Shown here piece after piece: positions 1 to 8,715 of a DNA stretch of 64,000 nt (position 1 is the first letter of the stretch; every line of letters starts with the position of its first letter). The notes under the pieces were generated by a model, which searched no databases, had not been told where the DNA came from, and was given only the letters and a program-made list of their open reading frames with translations. A program made the position numbers and the translations under genes. Origin of the DNA: JAGVGT01 sp963807225 (GTDB lineage: Bacteria; Desulfobacterota; Desulfobulbia; Desulfobulbales; JAGXFP01); contig CAWEAD010000008.1 of the NCBI GenBank assembly GCA_963807225.1, positions 186,001-250,000 on the forward strand, given 5' to 3'.

Positions 1-1314
1 ACCGACGGCGGCTTGCTCCTGCCCGAAGAGATCGTCGCGGCCACCCCGGCTGAAATCGCCGAGTGGCGGGGGCTGGACTACCGAAAACTGGCCTTTGCGG
101 TGATCTCCAGATTTGCCGATGACATCCCAACCGACGATCTGCGGGAGCTGCTCAATCGCTCCTACGATTCCTTCGAACACCCGGAAATAACCCCGCTGGT
201 CCGGGTCGACGGGCTCCACATCCTCGAACTGTTCCACGGCCCGACCCTGGCCTTCAAGGATGTGGCCCTGCAGTTTCTGGGCAATGTCTTCGAGTACCTG
301 CTGTGGAAATCCGGCGGCCGCATGAACATTCTCGGCGCCACTTCCGGCGATACCGGCAGTGCCGCCATTTACGGGGTGCGCGGTAAGGAGCGGATCAACA
401 TCTTCATCCTCCATCCCTACAAAAGGGTGAGCCCGATTCAGGAACTGCAGATGACCACGGTCACCGATGCCAACGTCTTCAATATCGCGGTGCGGGGAAC
501 CTTCGATGACGGTCAGGCCATCGTTAAAGCCATCTTCAACGACCTGGATTTCAAGAAAAAACATGCCCTGGGCGCGGTCAACTCCATCAATTGGGCCCGG
601 ATCGTGGCCCAAGTGGTCTATTACGTTTATGCCGCTCTGCGCCTCTCCGGCCCAACCGGTAAAGCGGTGGATTTTTCAGTGCCCACCGGTAATTTCGGCG
701 ACATCTTCGCCGGGCATGTCGCCCGTCTGATCGTTCCGGGACTGATCGGTCGGCTGATTCTGGCCACCAACGAGAACGACCTGCTCTCCCGCTTCGTCAA
801 CCGCGGTGAATATTCCCTGGGCCAGGTGGTGCATACCTCCAGTCCCTCCATGGATATCCAGGTGGCCAGCAATTTCGAGCGTTATCTTTATTATCTCTAT
901 GGCAAGGATCCCGCCCGGGTGCGCGAGGCCATGGCCGCTTTCGGAGCCAGCGGCCGCCTGGATTTCTCCAAGGCCGAACAGGAGCAGGTCCGGAGGGATT
1001 TCCTGGCCCAAAGCGTGACCGAGGAGGAAACCATGGCAACCATTGCCGGCTGTTACCGGCAGGGCTATCTCCTCGACCCGCATACAGCGGTAGGGGTACG
1101 AGCTGGTCTGGAGTTACGCCGGCCGGAGGTGGAGCTGGTCTGTCTGGCCACCGCCCACCCGGCCAAGTTCGGTGCCGCGGTAACCCGCGCCATCGGCCGG
1201 GAACCGGAATTGCCTCCGGCCCTGGCCGGTCTGGCCGGGCGTGAGAGCCGCTGCCAGGTGTTGCCGGCTGAGATCGGGGCCATCAAGGATTTCGTCGCGG
1301 CTCACGCCCTCTAG
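1..1314 (+). CDS. thrC: threonine synthase, 5' end missing
   Basis: Converts O-phosphohomoserine to threonine with pyridoxal phosphate, the last step of threonine synthesis in the cytoplasm. The reading frame is open from base 1, and the first residues (TDGGLLLPEE) match the usual region about 20 residues inside the family, so the true start lies upstream. The cofactor lysine sits in PTLAFKD near residue 85 of the visible part. The glycine-rich phosphate-binding stretch ATSGDTGSAA follows. The C-terminus looks complete and ends at a TAG. Aspartokinase, an earlier enzyme of the same pathway, is encoded separately at 34138. Identification is firm. Confidence 0.95.
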   Translation, partial: TDGGLLLPEEIVAATPAEIAEWRGLDYRKLAFAVISRFADDIPTDDLRELLNRSYDSFEHPEITPLVRVDGLHILELFHGPTLAFKDVALQFLGNVFEYLLWKSGGRMNILGATSGDTGSAAIYGVRGKERINIFILHPYKRVSPIQELQMTTVTDANVFNIAVRGTFDDGQAIVKAIFNDLDFKKKHALGAVNSINWARIVAQVVYYVYAALRLSGPTGKAVDFSVPTGNFGDIFAGHVARLIVPGLIGRLILATNENDLLSRFVNRGEYSLGQVVHTSSPSMDIQVASNFERYLYYLYGKDPARVREAMAAFGASGRLDFSKAEQEQVRRDFLAQSVTEEETMATIAGCYRQGYLLDPHTAVGVRAGLELRRPEVELVCLATAHPAKFGAAVTRAIGREPELPPALAGLAGRESRCQVLPAEIGAIKDFVAAHAL

Positions 1315-1435
1315 GTTGCGTGGGAGGGATTTGTTTCCAAAGTTGCATTAGCCGGTTCCGGAGGGTACTGTATGTACTTGCTTTCTTTCAGTTCGCCAGG
1401 ATCGGTAGTGCAGATATCACCATGGAAGGTCACCA

Positions 1436-2530
1436 GTGATCAGCTCTGACGAGAAATTCAAATATCTCAGTTCCATGGATCTCTTCCAGCATTTCACTGA
1501 AGAGGAGCTTTATACCTTTTTTGCTGAGAACGTTGAGGAAATCCGGGTGGCGGCCGATGATTTCCTCTGTCATGAAGGCTCTCCCGGCGATGATATGTTC
1601 ATCCTCCTGGAAGGGGAGTTGAAGATCAGCAAGCAGACCAAATTTATCACCTCCATCAAGCCGGTGGAATACATCGGCGAAATGGCCTTGATCGAGGCCA
1701 AGCCCCGCTCGGCCACGGTGCAGGCGGTGACCGATTCAACTCTGCTCCGCATCACCCGGACCCAGTTCCAGAAATATTTCTCCCAGCGGCCCGACTCCTT
1801 GTTTTCGATGATGCGCACTCTGAGTAACCGCATCCGGCTTAATACCGAGATTATCGCTGCCGAGCTGGAGAAGGCCAATATCCTGATTCATGACATGAAA
1901 AACCAGATGTCCCCCTTTCTCTTTCTGGACATGCTGGAGAAAAAAATCTCCGACGAGTCGGAATTGCGGCTGATCAAGGTGATGCAGTCGGGCCGCGACA
2001 AGCTCACCGAGATGATGGCCGAAGCCCTGGCCAACGCCAAGCGGTTGCATCGGCCGCGCAAGGTCGAGGTCTGTTCCCTGGTTGAGCTCATGGAAGAGTT
2101 GAAGGAGTCTGAACTCAGGGTCCACCCGGATCTCAAGGATCGCAAGTTTCGTTTTTTCTATCGCCACAATTTACCCGAGGTCGAATTCTGCAGACTGGAA
2201 ATCTACCGGGTGATGACCAATCTCCTCCTGAACGCGGCTCAGGCCAGCAAGGAACACGAACCGATCGACGTCGAGGTCAACTACGATACCGATACTGTTC
2301 AGGTTATGGTCAAGGACCGGGGAGAGGGGGTTGCCGAAAAAATTCGGGACGAAATCTTTGATTCCAACTTTACCACCAAGGAAGACGGTCACGGACTGGG
2401 ACTGGCCTCCTGCCGCCAGATCATCGAAAAAACTCACGGCGGTAAACTGACCTTCTCCGACCGGCTCGAAGGCGGCACAATCTTCACTTTCACCCTGCCC
2501 AGAGGACAGGCTTCGCGCACCCTTAACTGA
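1436..2530 (+). CDS. cyclic-nucleotide-binding-domain histidine kinase
   Basis: Predicted cytoplasmic sensor kinase of 364 residues starting at GTG. Residues about 15-120 form a cyclic-nucleotide-binding fold with a phosphate-cassette-like stretch GEMALIEAKPRSATV (81-95). An H-box-like segment follows, IHDMKNQMSPF, with candidate phospho-acceptor His152. The C-terminal ATPase domain shows an N box (NLLLNAAQAS), a G1 box (DRGEGV) and a G2 box (GHGLGLAS). There is no membrane segment and no receiver domain, and no response regulator is adjacent. It lies 8 bp before the purine nucleoside phosphorylase gene, so the two may be co-transcribed. The ligand (cAMP, cGMP or neither) cannot be told from sequence. 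Confidence 0.85.
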   Translation: MISSDEKFKYLSSMDLFQHFTEEELYTFFAENVEEIRVAADDFLCHEGSPGDDMFILLEGELKISKQTKFITSIKPVEYIGEMALIEAKPRSATVQAVTDSTLLRITRTQFQKYFSQRPDSLFSMMRTLSNRIRLNTEIIAAELEKANILIHDMKNQMSPFLFLDMLEKKISDESELRLIKVMQSGRDKLTEMMAEALANAKRLHRPRKVEVCSLVELMEELKESELRVHPDLKDRKFRFFYRHNLPEVEFCRLEIYRVMTNLLLNAAQASKEHEPIDVEVNYDTDTVQVMVKDRGEGVAEKIRDEIFDSNFTTKEDGHGLGLASCRQIIEKTHGGKLTFSDRLEGGTIFTFTLPRGQASRTLN

Positions 2531-2538
2531 AATGGTTC

Positions 2539-3396
2539 ATGATGCCTGACTCAGTAACAATGGCGTCAGCGACGGATAGTTTTCGCGCCCGGGTCGAGGA
2601 GGCGGTGGAATTTCTCCTGGCTCGCCTGCCTCGCTTGCCGGAAATCTGCCTGATCCTCGGCACCGGTCTGGGGGGGCTGGCCGATCGGGTTGACTCCCCC
2701 TGGACAATGCCTTACGGAGAGATTCCTAATTTCCCGCTCAGCACCACGACCGGCCATGCCGGCCGTCTGGTCTGCGGCGAACTGAACGGCCGCCGGGTCG
2801 CCCTGTTGCAAGGAAGGCACCACTATTACGAGGGCTATTCAGCTCGGGAGACCACCATGCCGCTCCGGGTTTTAACCAGGCTGGGCTGCACGACGCTGAT
2901 TGTGGTCAATGCCGGTGGCGGCCTGAACCCGGACTTTCGACCCGGCACCCTGATGCTGCTTCGCGACCACCTCAACTTCATCCCCGACAATCCCTTGCGC
3001 GGTCCCAATGTCGAGGAATGGGGGGCGCGTTTCCCGGACCTTTCCCGGCCCTACGATCACCAGCTGATCGAACTCGCTCTGGAGCAGGCCCGGGAATTGA
3101 AAATGGACGATGTGGCGGTCGGGGTATACGCGGCCGTGCCCGGTCCCAGCCTGGAGACTCCGGCTGAAACCCGCTTCCTGCGTCGGAGCGGTGCCGACGC
3201 GGTTGGTATGTCCACTGTGCCGGAGGTGCTGGTTGCCCGTCACGCCGGTCTAAGGGTTCTGGCTCTATCAGTGATCGCCAACGTCAACGATCCCGAGAAT
3301 TTCCAGCCCATCCTGATCGAGGAGGTATTGGCTGCGATGGCTGAGGCGGCAACCGACCTGGAACGGCTCCTGCTGGCCGTGTTGCCCGGGCTATGA
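2539..3396 (+). CDS. punA: purine nucleoside phosphorylase (trimeric type)
   Basis: Phosphorolysis of purine nucleosides to free base and ribose-1-phosphate in purine salvage. The 285 residues are typical of the trimeric class. Visible motifs are the phosphate loop GTGLGGLAD, GRHHYYEGY, the substrate-site glutamate in GPSLETPAE, and GADAVGMSTVPE. An Asn in SVIANVND aligns with the residue that gives preference for 6-oxopurines such as inosine and guanosine. The start could be this ATG, the next codon, or the ATG at 2560; none has a strong ribosome-binding site. The gene sits 8 bp after the kinase gene. Confidence 0.9.
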   Translation: MMPDSVTMASATDSFRARVEEAVEFLLARLPRLPEICLILGTGLGGLADRVDSPWTMPYGEIPNFPLSTTTGHAGRLVCGELNGRRVALLQGRHHYYEGYSARETTMPLRVLTRLGCTTLIVVNAGGGLNPDFRPGTLMLLRDHLNFIPDNPLRGPNVEEWGARFPDLSRPYDHQLIELALEQARELKMDDVAVGVYAAVPGPSLETPAETRFLRRSGADAVGMSTVPEVLVARHAGLRVLALSVIANVNDPENFQPILIEEVLAAMAEAATDLERLLLAVLPGL

Positions 3397-3585
3397 GCCC
3401 ACGCCTGACTTAAATCCCCGGCTTTGTCACCCTGTGGTAAATTTCATACCTTGCCGAACCGGCGTCTCGAACTTACTACTATCAGTGTGCTCCACAGGCG
3501 GCTCACGAAGTTCTTGGCTTTCCCTAATTTTTCAGGTAAACCAATAGCATAGAGAGTAATTCAACCTGAAAGTCGGAGAAGGTCA

Positions 3586-3777
3586 ATGTTCGGATTGGGA
3601 ATGCCTGAATTATTAGTGATTCTGGTGATTATCGTGATCATCTTCGGGGCCGGCAAGCTCCCGGAGATCGGCGCCGGTATCGGCAAGGGCATAAAAAACT
3701 TCAAGGAAGCCACCAAAGCCGAAGAGAACAAGGACAAGCTGGAAGACAAAAAGGATGACAACTCTGATAAGAGTTGA
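3586..3777 (+). CDS. tatA: Sec-independent translocase TatA, copy 1
   Basis: A 63-residue pore-forming component of the twin-arginine translocase. It has a short N-terminal membrane helix (PELLVILVIIVIIF), the family hinge FGAGKLPEIG, an amphipathic helix (GKGIKNFKEA) and a lysine/aspartate-rich tail. A good ribosome-binding site, GGAGAAGG, lies just upstream. A second TatA gene follows 32 bp later. No tatC is in the window. A TatB role for one of the pair is possible, but both proteins are short and TatA-like. Confidence 0.92.
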   Translation: MFGLGMPELLVILVIIVIIFGAGKLPEIGAGIGKGIKNFKEATKAEENKDKLEDKKDDNSDKS

Positions 3778-3809
3778 TCTGGCAGTGTAATTTTACGAGC
3801 GGTGAAACT

Positions 3810-4037
3810 ATGTTTGGTCTGGGAACTCCCGAGTTGATGGTGATTTTGGGTATCGCCTTCCTGGTTTTCGGCGGCAAGAAGCTGCCGGAACTTGGTGCCG
3901 GTCTCGGCAAGGGCATTAGCTCCTTCAAAAAAGGGCTGCGCGAGGTCGAGGAAAGTGTCCCCGGAGTCAAGGAAGCGGCCGAGGTTAAAAAGGAAATCAA
4001 TCAGATCAAGGATCTGGGCAAGAACGTAATCGGCTGA
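3810..4037 (+). CDS. tatA: Sec-independent translocase TatA/TatB-like, copy 2
   Basis: A 75-residue TatA-family protein with the helix PELMVILGIAFLVF, the hinge FGGKKLPELG and an amphipathic segment GKGISSFKKGLREVEE. The start was placed at the ATG at 3810, where the family's N-terminus (MFGLGTPEL) begins; an upstream in-frame extension has no similarity. Its charged tail is longer than that of copy 1 and may indicate a TatB-type partner role. It is probably in one transcript with copy 1, ending at the terminator at 4109-4146. Confidence 0.9.
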   Translation: MFGLGTPELMVILGIAFLVFGGKKLPELGAGLGKGISSFKKGLREVEESVPGVKEAAEVKKEINQIKDLGKNVIG

Positions 4038-4108
4038 GCCGGGATATTTTAGTACGGATTTGATTCTTGCGGGTGAGTGAAACTTACTCGGCAAGATTGG
4101 TTTGAGTG

Positions 4109-4146
4109 AAAAAGGGGGAGCGGAGATGATCCGGTTCCCCTTTTTT
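4109..4146. terminator. bidirectional intrinsic terminator
   Basis: Nine A/G bases (AAAAAGGGG at 4109-4117) pair with CCCCTTTTT (4137-4145), with an inner GC stem around the loop at 4124-4130. T-runs flank it on both strands. It separates the tat genes from the convergent gene ending at 4149 and can serve both. Confidence 0.85.
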
Positions 4147-4148
4147 GT

Positions 4149-5456
4149 TCAGAACTCCTCGATCCGGCTGCGAAACCAGCGCAGAAGCTTGTCTTTTACC
4201 CGTTTCATGTCCAGGTGGTAGATCTCCCAGGGGAAGAGCAGTTCGGCCACCCCGGAGTCGAAAATCCTTTTCACCTCGTATTCGTCGTGGGCCACGTCGC
4301 GCTGGTACATGTAATTCAGGTAGCTCTCGTTGGTGTGGACGATGAACTCGACCCGCATGCCGCCCATCCGGGCAAAGAACTTGAACATCGGTGTACTGGC
4401 CGAGCTGCCCGGGCTGGTGTTGAGGTGTTGACCGCCACCCAGTGAATCGCTTACCTCCTCAAGGGTCATGAAGGAATCGGCCTTGATGGCGCACTGGGTC
4501 AGGTACTTCTGAAAAATCTTGACCTCGGCCACCGAATCGACCACCCCCATCAAACCCAGTTCATCATCCACCGCCACCGCCGGGTTTTCCTCACCCTTGC
4601 GCAGCAGCTTCAAGACCTTGGCCTCGGGCGGTTTTTTGCGGATGCTCACGTAGATCGGGATGTTCCGTTCGTTTACCGTAAAGCGGCGGCGCTTGAGCAG
4701 GGTGAGTTTGCGGCCCGGGGCCGCCTCCACCTTTTCCGCCTCGGCCGGACTCAGCACCGTCACCTCGCGGCACCTGAAGTCATCAGGATCGTGTTCGCTG
4801 AGCAGATAGACATGGTCGAGCTGGCCGATCAGGTTATTGCCACTCCAGACATAATCGTTGAGAAAATTCAAGAAGTTGGCGAACTTGGCCTCGATCTCGG
4901 TCTCGCGTTCACGCTGGTCGATGGAGGCCGCCAGCTGCATGAGCAGGAGCTTGCGTTTGGCCTCGAAACGGGCCTTCTTGTGGTAACGCTTGTTGTAAGT
5001 GATCAGCAGCAGTTCAACCGGGTTGCTGGCGATGTCGATCTCGTTGGTGATCTCTATGTGCGAGGCATAGTTGGCCAGTACCTTGTTGCGCAGGTAGCGG
5101 ATCACCCCGTCTGCGGTGCGGGAATAGCTATCTACCCGTGAGATGATCTCCCGCTCGTTGCCTTCCAGGCCGAACATGTTGCCCAGCAGTTTATAGGCGC
5201 GCAGACCGGTCGTCTGCTGCCGGGTTCTGTCGTGCAAGAGGGACTGCAGGCCGGACCAGGAATTGACGTCGAGAAATTCGAAGATCTGGTTGCGGATTAC
5301 CCGGTATTTAGTCAGCGAACCGGCTTCCTTGAACATCTCGGTCAAGTCCCGGTTGGCGCTGGTGAAGATGGCGCCGTCCGGAGGACGATCGGTAATGGCG
5401 AAGGGGCCGTCCTGACGAAGCAGGGTGTAAAGATTGTCTTTGCGGATAGCGGTCAT
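4149..5456 (-). CDS. conserved-looking protein of unknown function (435 aa)
   Basis: I do not recognise this protein. It is soluble, 435 residues, rich in charged residues, with no signal peptide or membrane helix. It has a basic stretch (KKARFEAKRKLLLMQ) followed by an acidic helical segment (RERETEIEAKFANFLNFLNDY) that may be a coiled coil. A lysine/arginine-rich region KLTLLKRRRFTVNERN lies in the middle, and the C-terminus is aromatic and basic (LLRWFRSRIEEF). Codon use matches the neighbours. It starts 78 bp downstream of the amidotransferase-like gene on the same strand and may be in its operon. The start ATG has a short AGGGA upstream, so the start is fairly likely. Confidence 0.6.
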   Translation of the reverse strand: MTAIRKDNLYTLLRQDGPFAITDRPPDGAIFTSANRDLTEMFKEAGSLTKYRVIRNQIFEFLDVNSWSGLQSLLHDRTRQQTTGLRAYKLLGNMFGLEGNEREIISRVDSYSRTADGVIRYLRNKVLANYASHIEITNEIDIASNPVELLLITYNKRYHKKARFEAKRKLLLMQLAASIDQRERETEIEAKFANFLNFLNDYVWSGNNLIGQLDHVYLLSEHDPDDFRCREVTVLSPAEAEKVEAAPGRKLTLLKRRRFTVNERNIPIYVSIRKKPPEAKVLKLLRKGEENPAVAVDDELGLMGVVDSVAEVKIFQKYLTQCAIKADSFMTLEEVSDSLGGGQHLNTSPGSSASTPMFKFFARMGGMRVEFIVHTNESYLNYMYQRDVAHDEYEVKRIFDSGVAELLFPWEIYHLDMKRVKDKLLRWFRSRIEEF

Positions 5457-5534
5457 TTTCCCTGATTCCAGGTCTGGGTTGACAATTCCGTGATAAACCG
5501 GATGGTTGCGGTATTATTTTCCAGCCGGCGCGGT

Positions 5535-6266
5535 TCAAGCATTTTCGGTCAACCGCAGGAAATTAGCAAACAAAAGTTCGAACTCGACCTCGCTCTTATT
5601 TCGCTTTCGTTTTGCCTCGGCCAGGATAGCGACATGTTCGGCCGGGGTCAGGCCGAGCCTGGCCAGCCAGTCTGCGTCATGTTTCAGCCAAACCATGACA
5701 TCGGCCGGGTCGGCGGCGTGGTTGTCGAACTGCACACCCAGGATATGGGGGCGGTTGATCACCGAAATCGCCTCGATGGCGCATTCCTTCGAAGTGGCCA
5801 ATACTTCGAGATGGCGGGGCAACGGTTCCAGAACCGCCTGGGCGTGCCACTTGAAGAGGGTCAGGCCGTCGGGTAAACCCCGGAGGGCCGGATGGGCATG
5901 GCCCTGATGGGTCAGATAACCGGTGGTGAAACCGACGCTGAACCGGTGGTTCCGACCGACCGTCGCCCCCAGGGCCTCGGCCAAGAGCTGATGGCCCAGA
6001 CAGATACCCAGATAGGGCCGATTGTCGGCCAGAGAGCGGCGGATGGCGATCTTTTCCCGGGCCAGGAAAGGGTATTGGGCTTCCTCGTCGACATTGGGGC
6101 CGCCACCCAGAACCAGCATCGCGTCATAAGGATCCGGGTCGGGGATCAGTTCTTCCCAGACTTTGATCACCTCCAGGCTCACCCGGTGTTTCTCTGCCGC
6201 CTTCAGCAGGAGCACTCCCGGTCCTTCCCAGGGCGTGTGTTGAAAAACCAGAAATTTTTTGCCCAT
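5535..6266 (-). CDS. class I glutamine amidotransferase-like protein
   Basis: A 243-residue stand-alone GATase1-fold protein resembling the glutaminase half of GMP synthase. The nucleophile elbow is intact (YLGICLGHQLLAEALG, Cys89) and FKWHAQAV is present. The site that usually reads FHPE, giving the catalytic His and Glu, reads FDNHAAD (180-186), so the normal triad is not obvious. GGAGG lies about 10 bp upstream of the ATG. Members of this group may be glutaminases, gamma-glutamyl hydrolases or enzymes with other thiol chemistry; the substrate cannot be assigned. Confidence 0.8.
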   Translation of the reverse strand: MGKKFLVFQHTPWEGPGVLLLKAAEKHRVSLEVIKVWEELIPDPDPYDAMLVLGGGPNVDEEAQYPFLAREKIAIRRSLADNRPYLGICLGHQLLAEALGATVGRNHRFSVGFTTGYLTHQGHAHPALRGLPDGLTLFKWHAQAVLEPLPRHLEVLATSKECAIEAISVINRPHILGVQFDNHAADPADVMVWLKHDADWLARLGLTPAEHVAILAEAKRKRNKSEVEFELLFANFLRLTENA

Positions 6267-6628
6267 CTCGCTTCATCCTCCTTCGGTTCTTGCCGTTTTA
6301 GCCGATTGTCGAGCGTTCCTCTGCGGGAGTCGAAAAACCGGGGGTTGGGCCGGCCGGTTGCGGAGGTAAATCGGTCAGCTATTGAGATGAATATCAAAGT
6401 GCATGCCAACCCGGACAGGGATGCGGTATTTCTTTGCTATCGGTTTGATTTACTTGGATAAATATGAGGTGAAGAATGCGGGTCAAGGCAGGCGGTTGAT
6501 CTGGCATTTGGTGCAAAAAGGAAATAATCAGGCGGGAATTCACATTTTTGTAAACTTGGTGGCCGCGAGAAAGCCGTTTTACCGCCGGCTTTCTCGCGTG
6601 CGTTTACGGTTATTTGTCAGTCCGCGCT
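6267..6628. other. intergenic, 362 bp, no supported gene
   Basis: This stretch separates two minus-strand genes. I see no open frame with a start, ribosome-binding site and protein-like composition. Its only clear element is the hairpin at 6564-6598. Confidence 0.5.
6564..6598. terminator. strong hairpin downstream of the dienelactone hydrolase gene
   Basis: Perfect 13-bp arms (6564-6576 and 6586-6598, CGCGAGAAAGCCG and its complement) enclose a 9-base loop. It lies 30 bp beyond the stop of the minus-strand gene ending at 6629. There is no good T-run on the minus side, so it is either an atypical terminator or an RNA-stabilising stem. Confidence 0.5.
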
Positions 6629-7426
6629 TCAGCGAGTGAAGATCCGGTTAAAAAAGTCGAGCATCTCCCGCCAGGATTCCTTGTCGGCTTTTTTCTGGTA
6701 AGCCAGAGGCAGGTTGAATTTTTTGCCCAGTTCGTCAGCGGCCGGGTTGGTGAAGCTGTGCATGGCACCCGGCAGGGAGTGGAAAGAGAAGTCGGCCTCG
6801 GCGTTGATCATCTCCTCAATGAAGGACTGAATGGTTTTCAGGGGGGTAAACTTATCGGCGGCTCCGTTGAAGACCAGGATCTCAGCTTTGATCGCGCCGG
6901 GTTTAGCCGGCTCGGCACTCCCTAGTTCCCCGTGGAAACTTACCACCCCTTGAAGGTCGATGGACTCCCGGGCCATCTGCAGAACTACTCCGCCACCGAA
7001 ACAATAACCGATGGCGGCCAGCCGCTCCGGATCAGTAAAGGGGTTGTCCTTCAGTACCTTAAGGCCGGCCATAAATCTCTTCCGGGCCATGGGTAGATTG
7101 TTGCGAACTTCAGCCGCGAACTTGCCGGCCTCGTCGGGATGGGTGGCCTGTCGACCTTCACCGTACATGTCGACGGCCAGGGCCACATAGCCGGCTTTGG
7201 CCAGCATCTCAGCCCTTTTGCGGGCGTAGTCGTTCAGCCCCCACCATTCATGGACCACAACCACCCCCGGTCGCTTGACGGAGATAGAGTCGTCATAAGC
7301 GATATATCCTTTAAGTTCCACGTTGTCGGCCCGGTAAGAAATTTCCTTGCCGACTACAGCTGCCTGGGCCTGACTTAAACCAACCAGCAGTGTAACCATG
7401 CTCAATAATAAAATCTTTTTGATCAT
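6629..7426 (-). CDS. exported dienelactone hydrolase family protein
   Basis: A 265-residue alpha/beta hydrolase. The first 22 residues (MIKKILLLSMVTLLVGLSQA and following) form a Sec signal peptide, so the mature protein is probably periplasmic. The triad of the family is visible: nucleophile Cys142 in GYCFGGG, Asp191 in NGAADKF and His223 in GAMHSF. HEWWGLNDYA near residue 59 is a family signature. GGAGGGCGAG directly before the ATG makes the start secure. The natural ester or lactone substrate is unknown, and no catechol pathway genes are nearby. Confidence 0.88.
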   Translation of the reverse strand: MIKKILLLSMVTLLVGLSQAQAAVVGKEISYRADNVELKGYIAYDDSISVKRPGVVVVHEWWGLNDYARKRAEMLAKAGYVALAVDMYGEGRQATHPDEAGKFAAEVRNNLPMARKRFMAGLKVLKDNPFTDPERLAAIGYCFGGGVVLQMARESIDLQGVVSFHGELGSAEPAKPGAIKAEILVFNGAADKFTPLKTIQSFIEEMINAEADFSFHSLPGAMHSFTNPAADELGKKFNLPLAYQKKADKESWREMLDFFNRIFTR

Positions 7427-7565
7427 CTCGCCCTCCGCTCATTTGGTGTTTATTTCCGGCAACAGCTCACCGGTATACCTCAATAATTCAAACTGATGTT
7501 TCATTCTAGCGAAACGAAGGCGGAGGATGCCAATGAAAAGGTTGCGGATTGCCGAGCGGTTCTGA

Positions 7566-7596
7566 TTGACAGTGGACCGGGTTTTCACCCTACTAT
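7566..7596 (+). promoter_or_regulatory. candidate promoter of the hydrogenase operon
   Basis: A perfect TTGACA at 7566-7571 is followed, 19 bp on, by TACTAT at 7591-7596. It is the best match in the gap between the divergent hydrolase and hydrogenase genes and lies about 70 bp before the first ATG. The spacer is longer than ideal, so this is a suggestion only. Confidence 0.4.
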
Positions 7597-7668
7597 TATA
7601 TTATGGCTGGAATGGAGGCGGATACTTTTTCGCCCTCGGCATGGTCCGCATGATTGATGAGGTAATTA

Positions 7669-8715
7669 ATGCTGTTCAGGGTATTTCCCAAAAATGATCT
7701 GGAAACACTTTTTAACCTGCTGAGTGACCAACGGATCGTTGGTCCGGTGTTTCGCGGGGTGGACCGGCGCGGGCGCCCACTGCATGATTTTCAAAAGGTC
7801 AACGACTTCGCCGATCTCACCCTGGATTATCCCACCACGGTCTACTCCCCGAAGAGCTGGTTCCTGCCCTGCACCGAGGAACTGGCCGCTTTCCGGGCTG
7901 AGGGGGCGGGCTGGCGAAAGTCGGTCGATATTGCTCCTGGTCCGCCCACGGTCTACTTCGGTCTGCACGCTTGCGACATCAACGCCTTGGAAAAACTCGA
8001 CAAAGTCCTGCTCGGCGGCGAACATCCTATGCCTTTCTATGCCGCAAAGAGGCGCAACGGTTTTATCATCGGGGTTTCATGTCTGCCCGGTCCGCAATGT
8101 TTTTGCCGCTCCATGGGCACCGATCAGGCCCGGCAGGGATTTGATCTCTTCCTGACCGACCTGGGTGACCGTTATTTCGCCGAGGTGCTCTCCGCCGAGG
8201 CCTTCGAACTCCTGCGGCAACTGCCGACGACGGAGCCGAGCGCGGCCGAGCATCGGCTCTATCTTCAAGGGGTGCGAAAGCGGGAAGAGAGTTTTTCCTG
8301 CACTGTCGACACCACCGATCTTACCAAGATTCTCGATCTTGAATTCCAGGCCGAAGTCTGGCGCGAGTGGGGCGCCAAATGTTTTTCCTGCGGCACCTGC
8401 GCCAACGTCTGTCCCACCTGCTACTGTTACGGGGTGACGGAAACGGTGGACCTCGATCTCCAGGGTGCCCGAAAAATCCGGCAACTCTATTCCTGCAATC
8501 TCATCGACTTTGCCGAGGTGGCCGGTGGCCACAACTTTCGGCCAGAAGCGCATACCAGATTGAAATATCGCTACTATCACAAGCATCGAGGTTTTGTCGA
8601 GGCCTATGAGGAAGCTCTCTGCGTAGGCTGCGGTCGCTGTGGTGAGGCCTGCCTGGCCGGAATCACCGTGCCGGAAGTGATTGCCAGTGTAAGGCAGGAG
8701 GGCAATCGTGGCTAG
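7669..8715 (+). CDS. hydB: sulfhydrogenase beta subunit (iron-sulfur)
   Basis: Electron-transfer subunit of a soluble NAD(P)-linked group 3b-type NiFe hydrogenase, a family related to anaerobic sulfite reductase subunit A. The 348-residue protein has a Cys-rich cluster near 238-253 (CFSCGTCANVCPTCYC) and a second at the C-terminus (CVGCGRCGEACLAG), which together fit two [4Fe-4S] clusters. A GAGGT ribosome-binding site lies 6 bp before the ATG. Its stop overlaps the GTG start of the gamma-subunit gene by 8 bases, a sign of translational coupling. It is the first gene of the four-gene operon. Confidence 0.9.
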   Translation: MLFRVFPKNDLETLFNLLSDQRIVGPVFRGVDRRGRPLHDFQKVNDFADLTLDYPTTVYSPKSWFLPCTEELAAFRAEGAGWRKSVDIAPGPPTVYFGLHACDINALEKLDKVLLGGEHPMPFYAAKRRNGFIIGVSCLPGPQCFCRSMGTDQARQGFDLFLTDLGDRYFAEVLSAEAFELLRQLPTTEPSAAEHRLYLQGVRKREESFSCTVDTTDLTKILDLEFQAEVWREWGAKCFSCGTCANVCPTCYCYGVTETVDLDLQGARKIRQLYSCNLIDFAEVAGGHNFRPEAHTRLKYRYYHKHRGFVEAYEEALCVGCGRCGEACLAGITVPEVIASVRQEGNRG

